Assembly: GCA_963746185.1 (NCBI GenBank)
Contig: CAVVAE010000004.1
Coordinates: 434,001-498,000 of the forward strand
Source: CAVVAE01 sp963746185
GTDB lineage: Bacteria; Actinomycetota; Actinomycetes; Propionibacteriales; Nocardioidaceae
Length of the DNA stretch: 64,000 bases
Direction of reading: 5' to 3'
Position numbers and translations under genes: made by a program. The notes below the pieces were generated by a model. The model did no database searches. It worked only from the letters and a program-made list of their open reading frames with translations, and was not told the origin of the DNA. This document shows positions 48,083 to 56,236 of the stretch, piece by piece (the stretch's first letter is position 1; the number at the start of each line of letters is the position of its first letter).

Positions 48083-49477
48083 ATGGCTGACGACCAGAAC
48101 CCGAAGGATCCGAAGTACGACTGGCTGTACTCCGGGCAAGGAAAGCCGCCCCAGGACGACTCCGGTGACCCCGAAGCCACCCAGCTGATCAGTCGCCAGT
48201 CTGCCGAAGACTCACCCACCGACGATGCGGCCGGAGCCAGCGACGGCGATGCCGGGGCCGACCCGGCCGAGGGGTCCGGCGGAGGCGATGCGGCTGATGG
48301 CATGGAGCACACCCAGGTGCTGGCGACCCAACGGCGCGCCAGCGACCAGCCGGACGCGGGGCCAGACCAGCCCGCATCCTTCGGCGGCACCTACACGGCG
48401 CCCGAGCGCGACGCACCGAAGTTCGCGCAACCGGTCGAAGCGCCACCACGCCAGCCGTCGCCTTCCGGCCCACCCACCACCACGCCGCCTAAACCGCCGC
48501 GGAGCAAGAAGCGCCCTAACTGGTGGGTGCGCGGCATCATCGCATTTTTCGTGCTGTGGCTCATCTTCCTCGTAGCGGTGCCGATCTGGGCCTGGTCGAG
48601 GATCAGCAAGGTCGATGCAGAGCCGAGCGGTGACCGTCCGAGCGACACGGCGGGTACGACGTACCTGCTGGTCGGATCCGACAGCCGCGAAGACCTCAGC
48701 AAGGAGCAGAAGGGCGACCTCGGCACCGGCAACGCCGCCGGGCAGCGCACCGACACGATCATCATGCTCTTCGTCCCTGACGGTGACGGGCCGAACCTGT
48801 TGCTGTCGATCCCGCGGGACTCCTTCGTCGAGATCCCCGGCCACGGCGAGAACAAGATCAACGCGGCGTACTCGCTCGGCGGACCAGACCTTCTCGTGCA
48901 GACCGTCGAGCAGGCCACCGACATCCACGTCGACAACTACATCGAGATCGGTTTCGCCGGCTTCGTCGACATCGTCGACGCGGTGGGCGGCATCACGGTG
49001 TGCCCGAAGACCGCGGTCAACGACCCCAAGGCTGGGCACCTGAAGATGGAGAAGGGCTGCCAGTCCATCGACGGGACTGAAGCCCTAGGCTATTCACGGT
49101 CACGAGCGTTCCCGCTGGGCGACATCACCCGCACCGAACATCAGCGAGAGGTGATCACTGAAGTCGGGAAGGAAGCCGCCTCGTGGCAGACGGTCCTGTT
49201 GCCGTGGCGCTACTTCTCCGTCAACAAGGCGGGCTCGGAGTCGCTGCGCATCGGGGAGAACGTCGGCCCGATCGACCTGGCACGCTTCGCGTGGGCGATG
49301 GCGCACAGCGGCGGTGATGACGCCAAGCGATGCGTCGTCCCGTTCACCAGCCTGGGTGCCTCGACGTCTGCGGGATCGTCCGTCATCTGGGACGACGACA
49401 AAGCGAATGCATTGTTCACGTTGATTCGTGAGAACAACACCTCCGACATCGAGTGCGACAACGGCGTGCGGAGGTGA
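48083..49477 (+). CDS. LytR-CpsA-Psr phosphotransferase (LCP 2)
   Basis: 464 residues from ATG 48083. Long acidic/Pro-rich cytosolic N-terminus (~150 residues), one TM (~150-175, IIAFFVLWLIFLVAVPIWAW), then LCP domain with TYLLVGSDSRED, QRTDTIIMLFVPDGDGPNLL, SIPRDSFVEIPGHGENKINA, ALGYSRSRAFPLGDITRTEH. Ligates a wall polymer onto peptidoglycan. Divergent duplication of the role of LCP 1 with the simpler, more usual topology. Same strand as the frameshifted SDR, whose SD is GGAGG at the stop of this gene. Confidence 0.92.
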   Translation: MADDQNPKDPKYDWLYSGQGKPPQDDSGDPEATQLISRQSAEDSPTDDAAGASDGDAGADPAEGSGGGDAADGMEHTQVLATQRRASDQPDAGPDQPASFGGTYTAPERDAPKFAQPVEAPPRQPSPSGPPTTTPPKPPRSKKRPNWWVRGIIAFFVLWLIFLVAVPIWAWSRISKVDAEPSGDRPSDTAGTTYLLVGSDSREDLSKEQKGDLGTGNAAGQRTDTIIMLFVPDGDGPNLLLSIPRDSFVEIPGHGENKINAAYSLGGPDLLVQTVEQATDIHVDNYIEIGFAGFVDIVDAVGGITVCPKTAVNDPKAGHLKMEKGCQSIDGTEALGYSRSRAFPLGDITRTEHQREVITEVGKEAASWQTVLLPWRYFSVNKAGSESLRIGENVGPIDLARFAWAMAHSGGDDAKRCVVPFTSLGASTSAGSSVIWDDDKANALFTLIRENNTSDIECDNGVRR

Positions 49478-49483
49478 TCCGCA

Positions 49484-50396
49484 TTGACCACGGCCGTGAG
49501 TGACAACCGCTGGACCGCAGCTGATCTCCCTGACCTCGCGGGGACCACGGTCCTGGTGACCGGCGCCAACAGTGGGTTGGGGCTCGCTGCGGCCCGCGCC
49601 CTAGGTGCTGCTGGTGCCCGCATCGTGCTTGGGGTGCGTGATCAGGCCAAGGGTGAGTCGGTCGCTGCCGACGTCAGCCCGATCGCCGAGGTACGACGCC
49701 TCGACCTGGCCGACCTCAGTTCGGTGCGGGAGTTCGCTTCGGCCTGGCGAGGAGACCTTCACATCCTCATCAACAACGCCGGCGTGATGGCGGTGCCCGA
49801 ACGTCGTACAGCCGACGGCTTCGAGATGCAGATCGGCACCAACCACCTCGGCCACTTCGCACTCGCCAACCTGCTGCTGCCCCACATCCGAGATCGCGTG
49901 GTGACACTGTCCTCCTTCGGACATTGGGTCGGGAGCATCCGACTCGACGACCTCAACTGGGAACGCCGCCGCTACCACCGTTGGGGGGCGTACGGACAGT
50001 CGAAGCTGGCCAACCTGCTGTTCACGCTCGAACTTGATCGACGGCTCCGGCACGCCGAGCTCGCGTGTGCGTGCCGTGGCCGCACATCCCGGCTACGCCG
50101 CCACCAACCTGCAAAGCCACACCGGTAGCGTGCTGCAGAACGGCGTGATGGTGATCTCGAGCAAGGTGATCGCCCAGAGCGAGGAGATGGGCGCGCTTGC
50201 GCCGTTGTACGCAGCAACCCAAGACGTTCCTGGTGGGAGCTTCGTCGGGCCGAACGGATTGCTGGGCGGGCGAGGCTTCCCGGTGCTCGTGGGTCGCAGC
50301 AAGGCGGCGGGCGACCCGGCCATGGCCGAGGCGCTGTGGGACCTGTCGGAGCAGCTGACCGGCGTCTCGTTTCCCACCTCGATGACAGAGGCCTGA
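49484..50396 (+). pseudogene. Short-chain dehydrogenase/reductase interrupted by a frameshift
   Basis: TTG 49484 with GGAGG at 49470-49474. Frame 1 (to 50128) has VLVTGANSGLGLAAARAL, ILINNAGVMAVPE, the catalytic YGQSKLANLL, and then loses sense at ~50055. The sense continues in another frame (open 50034-50396) with AVAAHPGYAATNLQSHTG and VGPNGLLGGRG. Joining them restores a ~300-residue NAD(P)H reductase of the RDH/WWOX-like group. One extra base (or a 2-base loss) near 50055-50062 is the simplest explanation. Either a real pseudogene or an assembly error. Confidence 0.8.
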
Positions 50397-50403
50397 GCGC
50401 ATC

Positions 50404-51915
50404 ATGGTCGTCCGAACGATCTTTGCTGCGCCACGCCGCTGGTTCGGTCTCGTCGGTGGAGCCGTAGCCCTGATAGCTCCGCTCGTGGTGTCCCCGGCCG
50501 TCGTACCGGCATCTGCGACCCCACGTCAGCAGTCTTCGCTCGCTCGGCCGAACATCGTGCTGATCACGACCGATGACCAGACCCTGGCCGATATGCACGT
50601 GATGAAACAGACGCGGAGACTGCTTGCGGCGCGCGGTACGACGTTCGAAGGCATCTCCCCGCACCCGCTCTGCTGCCCGGCGCGCGCCGAGATCCTGACC
50701 GGCCAGTTCGCCCACAACAACGGGGTGTACAGCAATGTCGGGCCGCACGGCGGGTATCGCGCCTTCGACACGTCCTCGACGCTGGCGACCTGGTTGCATC
50801 GTGCGGGCTACAACACGTCGTTCATGGGCAAGTTTCTCAACGGCTACAACGCCAGGTCCATCGATGACCGGACGCCGGGATGGGACAGTTGGCAACCCAC
50901 GGTCGCTGGTGTCTACAACTACAACGACTTCACGATCGACGAGAACGGCGAGGCGAGGGAGTACACCGACGACTACCAAACGGACGTGTACGCCGATCTC
51001 GGTGTGGACCAGATCGGCAGCCTCGCGGCCAAGCCGGCACCGTTCTTCCTGTGGCAGTCGTTCGTCGCGCCGCACGGCTCGTGTCAGGCCAAGGACGAAC
51101 TGCGCTGCTGGGGCCCACCGAAGTCGGCCATCCGACACCGAGGCATGTTCCCGAACGCCACGCCTCCCGCTTTCAACGATCCGGCATACAACGAGGCCAA
51201 TGTCCGCGACAAGCCGTCGTTCGTCCGAAAACAACCGCGCATCCACAAGGGAAAACGCGAAAACATCCTCAACGTCTACCGGGCGCGACTGCGTGCGCTG
51301 CAGGCCGTCGACGAGGCCGTCCAGCGCATGGTCGCCAAGCTCAGGCAGACCGACGAGCTCGCCAACACGCTGATCATCTTCACGTCCGACAACGGCTACC
51401 TGATGGGCGAACACCGGTTGCGCGGCAAGAACCAGCCTTACGAGCAAGCGTTGAAGGTGCCCTTCGTCATGCGGGGGCCTGGAGTGCCCGAAGGCGTCGT
51501 CCGCGACCGCGTCGGAGCCACTGTCGACATCGCTCCCACCATCGCGGCTGCCGCCGGAGTCACCCCCGGCATCACCACCGACGGTCAGAACCTGCTCGAC
51601 GTGGTGGCCGGTGAAAGCCCGGGGTGGAAGAGCCTCCTCATCCAAGCCGGCGCCAAGGCGCAGCTAGACGACGAAGAAGACTGGTTCTTCCGTGGCGTCC
51701 GCACATCGCGCTACACCTATGTCTCCTACCCACACACGGGCGAACAGGAGTTGTACGACCGGCGACGCGACCCGAGCCAGCTCACCAACGAATCTAGAGA
51801 TTCGCGGTATCGCGCGATCCGCATCGCGTTGCGCAAGCAGCTCAGGGCGCTCGATGACTGCTCGGGAGTCGATTGTCGGGCGACGTTTGCTCCGCTCCCC
51901 CGCCCGGCGCGCTAG
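50404..51915 (+). CDS. Sulfatase (FGly-dependent type I arylsulfatase fold), secreted
   Basis: 503 residues. Signal peptide (to ~38), PNIVLITTDDQT metal site, sulfatase signature CCPARAEILTG (C-x-P-x-R-x4-TG; the first Cys is the formylglycine precursor), FTSDNGYLMGEHRLRGK with metal Asp/Asn and catalytic His/Lys. Removes sulfate from an unknown glycan or sulfate ester at the cell surface. An FGE enzyme must be elsewhere. Separated from the SDR by 7 bp. Convergent with the YczE-like gene by 4 bp. Confidence 0.92.
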   Translation: MVVRTIFAAPRRWFGLVGGAVALIAPLVVSPAVVPASATPRQQSSLARPNIVLITTDDQTLADMHVMKQTRRLLAARGTTFEGISPHPLCCPARAEILTGQFAHNNGVYSNVGPHGGYRAFDTSSTLATWLHRAGYNTSFMGKFLNGYNARSIDDRTPGWDSWQPTVAGVYNYNDFTIDENGEAREYTDDYQTDVYADLGVDQIGSLAAKPAPFFLWQSFVAPHGSCQAKDELRCWGPPKSAIRHRGMFPNATPPAFNDPAYNEANVRDKPSFVRKQPRIHKGKRENILNVYRARLRALQAVDEAVQRMVAKLRQTDELANTLIIFTSDNGYLMGEHRLRGKNQPYEQALKVPFVMRGPGVPEGVVRDRVGATVDIAPTIAAAAGVTPGITTDGQNLLDVVAGESPGWKSLLIQAGAKAQLDDEEDWFFRGVRTSRYTYVSYPHTGEQELYDRRRDPSQLTNESRDSRYRAIRIALRKQLRALDDCSGVDCRATFAPLPRPAR

Positions 51916-51919
51916 CGCG
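51908..51919. terminator. Perfect 12-bp palindrome at a convergent gene end
   Basis: CGCGCTAGCGCG, containing the sulfatase TAG stop and lying 1 nt before the complementary stop of the opposing gene. With no loop it may not form a stable RNA hairpin; it is more likely a chance or DNA-level palindrome. Confidence 0.25.
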
Positions 51920-52510
51920 TCATCGCTGCTCGGTGGCGTGGATGTTGAACGCAGGGACGCGAACCGAAAAGAAGTCGACGAACGGTCCGAGGAAGAAGAT
52001 CACGAGCAATGTGCCGGGCCCGATCGCAGCACCGCAGAGCCAGCCGACGAGTGCGCCGCCGCCCTGCAGCACGCTGTATCCCCACTTGAACGGCACGGGC
52101 GGGTCGAACGCCAGCACCGCGGCCTCGGTAGGCCCCGCACCGGTGCCACTGCCCAAGTAGCCGGCGACACCGACTGCGAGGACCGGGAACGCCACCACGA
52201 GCAACAACACCCGGACACCGAGCTGGTCCGGCTCAGGGATCGCGCCGAGGAGCCAGGAGACCACGCCGCCGACGACGAGGGGCTGCACGATGGTCCCAGG
52301 CCCGGGTCGGAGCCCCCGCATCCACGCCAATGCGATCAGCAATACGCCGATCACGCAGTTGACGACGAGGAACGACGAGTCCAGGGCAATGGCGAGACCG
52401 TTGACGAGGGTGGAGTAACCGTCAGATCCCAGACTCGCCAGCAGCAGTAGCGCAACTCCGACTCCTAAGACGATGCACGACGCGACGAGTTGAAAGAGCC
52501 GCGATCGCAT
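51920..52510 (-). CDS. YczE/YitT-like membrane protein
   Basis: 196 residues, ATG 52510. Five or six hydrophobic spans with the YczE signature: LGSDGYSTLVNGLAI near the first loop, and GTGAGPTEAAVLAF after TM4. YczE affects surfactin/bacillomycin PPTase-dependent synthesis in Bacillus through an unknown mechanism; here the neighbouring carrier-protein enzyme (52.5-55.1 kb) makes that association worth noting. Ends 18 nt before the stop of the iron-region ligase gene on the same strand, so may be in its operon. Confidence 0.8.
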   Translation of the reverse strand: MRSRLFQLVASCIVLGVGVALLLLASLGSDGYSTLVNGLAIALDSSFLVVNCVIGVLLIALAWMRGLRPGPGTIVQPLVVGGVVSWLLGAIPEPDQLGVRVLLLVVAFPVLAVGVAGYLGSGTGAGPTEAAVLAFDPPVPFKWGYSVLQGGGALVGWLCGAAIGPGTLLVIFFLGPFVDFFSVRVPAFNIHATEQR

Positions 52511-52528
52511 GCCTCATAATGTCAGCCA

Positions 52529-55102
52529 CTAGGCGAGTGTCGTCGTCGCAGTGTTCCCGGAAGACAGCCGAGACCCCAGCCACCGCATCGCCGGTCGGCA
52601 CAAGCGCTCGGCCGCAATACCGACGACAAGGGACAACACCACAGCCAGCACCGGGTGATCCACCTCGAGATGGGGATAGATCTGCCAGTGCGTCAGGTAA
52701 ATGAACAGCGAGCTCGCCGCCAACGTCCCCATCAGCGAGGCGAGCCGCTTCGGCAGCCGCAGGCTGGGCAGCCAGATCAGGAGCACAAGACCTGAGATCA
52801 CCACCACCTCACGTTCGAGATCACCGAAGAATCCGAGCACCGAGACCACACTCACGACGGTCATCAGGACGCGGCGACGCCACCCATCCGCCTTCGCGAC
52901 GGCCCAACCCAGCGCGAAGCACCAGAAGACGAACGCTGGCTGGTAGCGCTGCAGCGGAGCGGCTTCGACACCCACGACGCCGTAGCGCACCACGAGTCCC
53001 GCAGCCAGCACGGCCAGCGCTAAACCGAAGGGACCTCTGCGTTCCAGTCGGTCGATGGCGGGGACGGCCAGCAGAGCAACCGTCAGCAACAAGATCCAGA
53101 TCAGCGCCTCCAGGAACCAGAACTGCCAGTCCACTGTCCACGAGTCGCTCCCCAAAACACCGTTGAGGAAGAAGGCCGTCTGCGCGTTGTAGAACCCCGT
53201 GGTAATCGCTAAGCCACCGACGAAAAGCATGCTCGGGACGGCGATCTGCGCGACCGCCGCGAGTTGTCGCCTCACACGGATGGCACGTGGCGCGCCCGAC
53301 AGCTGGAAGCGCGCGAAGTTGTAGCCCGCGACCGCGAGCAGGATGTGTGCACCGCCGTAGAACAGGAACAGGTCGACGTGGGACCCGACGATCGCCACGA
53401 TCGCGGCCGCACGTAACAACACACTCGTCTCGACCACCGTGCCCCGGCGGGTGCGCGGCCGTGGCCCTTCGCGCTCGGCGAGCTCGCGGATGGGCATCTG
53501 GTGCCAGTCGCGAGGCAGCACGTCCAACAGCTCGCCGAGGCGCACCGACAGTTCGACGTACGACAGAGAGTCCGCACCGAGGGTGACGAAGCTGCTGTCG
53601 ATCGTGCAGTCTGGCCGACCGAGCAGTTCCGCGTAGACATCGCGGAGGCGCTCCGCCGAGACGACAGTTCCGGCCGCGGAGCTCACCGGGACCCTGGATT
53701 GCTCGAGCAGCTTGGCGTGCCGGTCGATGGCGGCGTAGTCCGGTTTTCCGTTGGGCGTGCTCGGCCGATCAACGACGACGGCTGCGCGTATCGCTGAATC
53801 GGGAACACCGCAGTGTGCCGCCAACAGGGTACGGGCCTTCGCCCGGTGCCGGTGACGTGTGACGAACGCGTGCAACCGGTCGCGCGGCGCAACACAGGCG
53901 GCATCGATGCCGTGGCGCCTCAGCATCCGCTCGGTCTCGTCGAGGTCGAGTCGAAGGCCAAAGAGCTTGGCGAAGCGGCTCTTGCGGCCGACGATCTCGA
54001 AGACCCCGTTGTCGTGCCTCCTGGCGAGATCACCCGTGCGGAGGTCCGAGACCGTGCGCCCCAGGGCGAGGTCGGCGGAACTCTCGCAGTAGCCCATCAT
54101 CACGTTGGGGCCCGAGTAAACGAGCTCGCCACTGTCGGGGAATGTGCACTCGGGGGTGGGTTCGATGCGAAGGTCGCCGCCAGGGACAGGCACACCGATC
54201 GACTGCGGCTGCGCGAAGGCGAGAGCGGGTGGGAGATAGGCCATCCGGGCTGTCGCCTCGGTCTGCCCGTACATCACGTAGAAGTCCCACCCACGACGGC
54301 GACCGAGTTCGGCGTACTCGACGACGCGTTCGGGGGCGAGCCTGCCCCCGGCCTGGGTGACATACCGGAGCCGCGGCAGGTCGAGGTCGGCGAACCCGCA
54401 ACGGTCGAGGAGATCGAACGTGTAGGGGACACCGGACAGGCTGGTGCAGCCGGTGTCGCGGAACAGGTCCCAGAAGCACCGATCGACAACGGACAGGTCC
54501 GTCACCGTCAGACTCGCGCCGGCGAGCAGGTGGCTGTTGAGGATGGACAGCCCGTAGCAGTAGTGGATCGGGAGACTGGTGATCGCTCGATCCGACGAAG
54601 AGATCCTGAGGTACTCGGCGATGCTCACCGCATTGCTTCTGACGTTGTCGTAGGACAGGCGGACCAGCCTCGGAGAACCGGTCGACCCTGAGGTGGTGAG
54701 CAGCAGTGCCAGATCGGGATGCAGATCGTGCGCGGTGTCAGGTCGGCGAATGACGAGCCTCAGCTCGTCATTGTCGCTGGCGAGAACCACGTCGGGGTCA
54801 TAGGCCTCGGTCCACTGTTCAACGTGCTGTGGGTGATCACCCGGCACGAGAAGGACGGTGTGCCCGCCTGCCAATGCCGCCAAGTAGGAGACGACGGACG
54901 ACACGTCGTTCGAGGCGGCAACGAGCACCAGCCGCTTCGTCGCGCCGAGCTGATCGCGCAGTTCGTCGACCCGGTCAGCCAAGTCGGCGTACGACAGCTG
55001 ATCGCGACTCGTGACGATCGCGGGACGGTCACCGAAAGCGTGCAGGTCCGCGAAGAGGGTCCGCTGCGCGGGCAGCGCGCGATCCCGAACGGTGTCGAGC
55101 AT
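52529..55102 (-). CDS. Iron-regulated adenylation - carrier protein - acyltransferase fusion
   Basis: 857 residues. (1) Adenylation domain ~1-470: TTSGSTGSPRLV (136-147), YVMYGQTEAT (275-284), RTGDLARRHDNG, GRKSRFAKLFGLRLDLDE, catalytic K453 (PNGKPDY). (2) Peptidyl/acyl-carrier domain ~480-545 with phosphopantetheine Ser512 (LGADSLSY). (3) AT3/OafA-like membrane acyltransferase ~557-857, ~10 helices, catalytic-type H575 (IVGSHVDLF). No condensation or thioesterase domain. Logic resembles DltA-DltC-DltB in one chain: activate an acid, load it on the arm, pass it through the membrane enzyme to an acceptor. Leaderless ATG 55102; DtxR-type box at 55115-55133 implies iron repression. Confidence 0.82.
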   Translation of the reverse strand: MLDTVRDRALPAQRTLFADLHAFGDRPAIVTSRDQLSYADLADRVDELRDQLGATKRLVLVAASNDVSSVVSYLAALAGGHTVLLVPGDHPQHVEQWTEAYDPDVVLASDNDELRLVIRRPDTAHDLHPDLALLLTTSGSTGSPRLVRLSYDNVRSNAVSIAEYLRISSSDRAITSLPIHYCYGLSILNSHLLAGASLTVTDLSVVDRCFWDLFRDTGCTSLSGVPYTFDLLDRCGFADLDLPRLRYVTQAGGRLAPERVVEYAELGRRRGWDFYVMYGQTEATARMAYLPPALAFAQPQSIGVPVPGGDLRIEPTPECTFPDSGELVYSGPNVMMGYCESSADLALGRTVSDLRTGDLARRHDNGVFEIVGRKSRFAKLFGLRLDLDETERMLRRHGIDAACVAPRDRLHAFVTRHRHRAKARTLLAAHCGVPDSAIRAAVVVDRPSTPNGKPDYAAIDRHAKLLEQSRVPVSSAAGTVVSAERLRDVYAELLGRPDCTIDSSFVTLGADSLSYVELSVRLGELLDVLPRDWHQMPIRELAEREGPRPRTRRGTVVETSVLLRAAAIVAIVGSHVDLFLFYGGAHILLAVAGYNFARFQLSGAPRAIRVRRQLAAVAQIAVPSMLFVGGLAITTGFYNAQTAFFLNGVLGSDSWTVDWQFWFLEALIWILLLTVALLAVPAIDRLERRGPFGLALAVLAAGLVVRYGVVGVEAAPLQRYQPAFVFWCFALGWAVAKADGWRRRVLMTVVSVVSVLGFFGDLEREVVVISGLVLLIWLPSLRLPKRLASLMGTLAASSLFIYLTHWQIYPHLEVDHPVLAVVLSLVVGIAAERLCRPAMRWLGSRLSSGNTATTTLA

Positions 55103-55108
55103 GCTCGA

Positions 55109-55114
55109 ACCTTA
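55109..55114 (-). promoter_or_regulatory. -10 hexamer TAAGGT, leaderless start of the A-T-AT gene
   Basis: TAAGGT ends 6 nt before ATG 55102 and abuts the DtxR-type box, so bound repressor would cover the promoter core. Confidence 0.5.
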
Positions 55115-55133
55115 TTTGGTTAGGCTTACCTAA
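55115..55133 (-). promoter_or_regulatory. DtxR/IdeR-type iron box 1
   Basis: Reads TTTGGTTAGGCTTACCTAA on the plus strand, 17 of 19 matches to the consensus TTAGGTTAGSCTAACCTAA. It overlaps the end of the ABC ATPase gene (stop 55130-55132) and lies just upstream of the -10 for the A-T-AT gene. Iron-loaded repressor would shut the gene. Confidence 0.7.
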
Positions 55134-56236
55134 GACAAGTTGCGCGGGCCCGGGCTCTGTGCGGGGGCGGGCTCCTCCGGCGGCAGCTCCGCCACCGAAG
55201 CCGTCTCGCCCGGAAAGACGATGCCGTCGCCGCCGACCCGAACGCGTACGACGTCACCGACTCGCGGCACGTCAGGTCCTGAGATGCGGGCCACCACCCG
55301 CAGACCCGTGGGCAGCAGATCGAGGTGGACCGAAGCGTCGTGACCGAAGTAGCTGACCTCCGCCACGCTCGCCTGGACTCCCTCTCCCGGCCCCGTCAAG
55401 ACCTCGAGCTGCTCGGGGCGCACCAGGACTTGGGCAGGCCCGGTCGGGTGTCCGGAGGCGACGCGCACCTCGCCCAGCGCGCAGTGCGCCACGTCGCCCG
55501 AGACGTGGGCCGGCAGCACGACAGCACCACCGACGAACTGCGCTACGCCAGGGTCGACGGGAGACCGGTAGAGCTCGACTGGACTCGCGACCTGGGCAAG
55601 TCGTCCGTCGCGCATGACGGCCACCTGGTCGGCCAGCGATAGTGCCTCGCTCTGGTCGTGGGTGACGAGGATCGCAGTGGCCCCAGCCGCTCGCAGAGCC
55701 CGGACGACGCTGCGCCCGGTGGCCTCGCGAAGTCCGGCGTCCAGCGACGAAAAGGGTTCATCGAGCAAGATCACGGCCGGGTCGGGGGCCAGCGCCCGTG
55801 CGAGCGCTACCCGCTGCTGCTGGCCACCCGAGAGCTCGTGCGGATACTGCGCCGCGATTGCTTGGGGCAGCTCAACCAGGTCGAGCATCTCGCCCAACCG
55901 CTCGCCTCGGCGTTCGGCGTACGGCAGACCGAACGTGATGTTGCGCGCCACGTCGAGGTGCGGGAACAGCGCACCCTCTTGCGCCACATAGCCGACCCGA
56001 CGCTGTTGCGGCGGGACCGACCGGCCTGCCCCGACGACGGTCTGGTCGCCGAACTGCACCACACCGGCGTCGGGCTCGACGAAGCCGGCGATGATCCTCA
56101 GCAGCGTCGTCTTCCCGCAACCGGAGGGACCCAAGATGGCAGCAATGGATGCCTGAGTGACAGTGAGATCGAGGTGTGACAGCACAGTCTTCGCACCGAA
56201 GCTCTTCGCCAGCTGTCGCACGGTCAGTGAGGTCAT
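55130..56236 (-). CDS. Iron(III) ABC transporter ATP-binding protein (FbpC-like)
   Basis: 368 residues. Walker A GPSGCGKTTLL, Q loop, signature LSGGQQQRVALARAL, Walker B VILLDEPFSSLD, H loop VTHDQSEA, then a TOBE domain (~245-345, VLVRPEQLEVLTGP). Sequence fits FbpC/PotA-type importers. ATG 56236 overlaps the permease stop by 4 bp. With the substrate-binding and permease genes upstream it forms an iron importer; the stop TAG overlaps DtxR box 1. Confidence 0.92.
   Translation of the reverse strand: MTSLTVRQLAKSFGAKTVLSHLDLTVTQASIAAILGPSGCGKTTLLRIIAGFVEPDAGVVQFGDQTVVGAGRSVPPQQRRVGYVAQEGALFPHLDVARNITFGLPYAERRGERLGEMLDLVELPQAIAAQYPHELSGGQQQRVALARALAPDPAVILLDEPFSSLDAGLREATGRSVVRALRAAGATAILVTHDQSEALSLADQVAVMRDGRLAQVASPVELYRSPVDPGVAQFVGGAVVLPAHVSGDVAHCALGEVRVASGHPTGPAQVLVRPEQLEVLTGPGEGVQASVAEVSYFGHDASVHLDLLPTGLRVVARISGPDVPRVGDVVRVRVGGDGIVFPGETASVAELPPEEPAPAQSPGPRNLS

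Noticed and set aside
51908..51919. Palindrome as strong terminator
   Set aside because: No loop and no U-tract; kept only as a low-confidence site.
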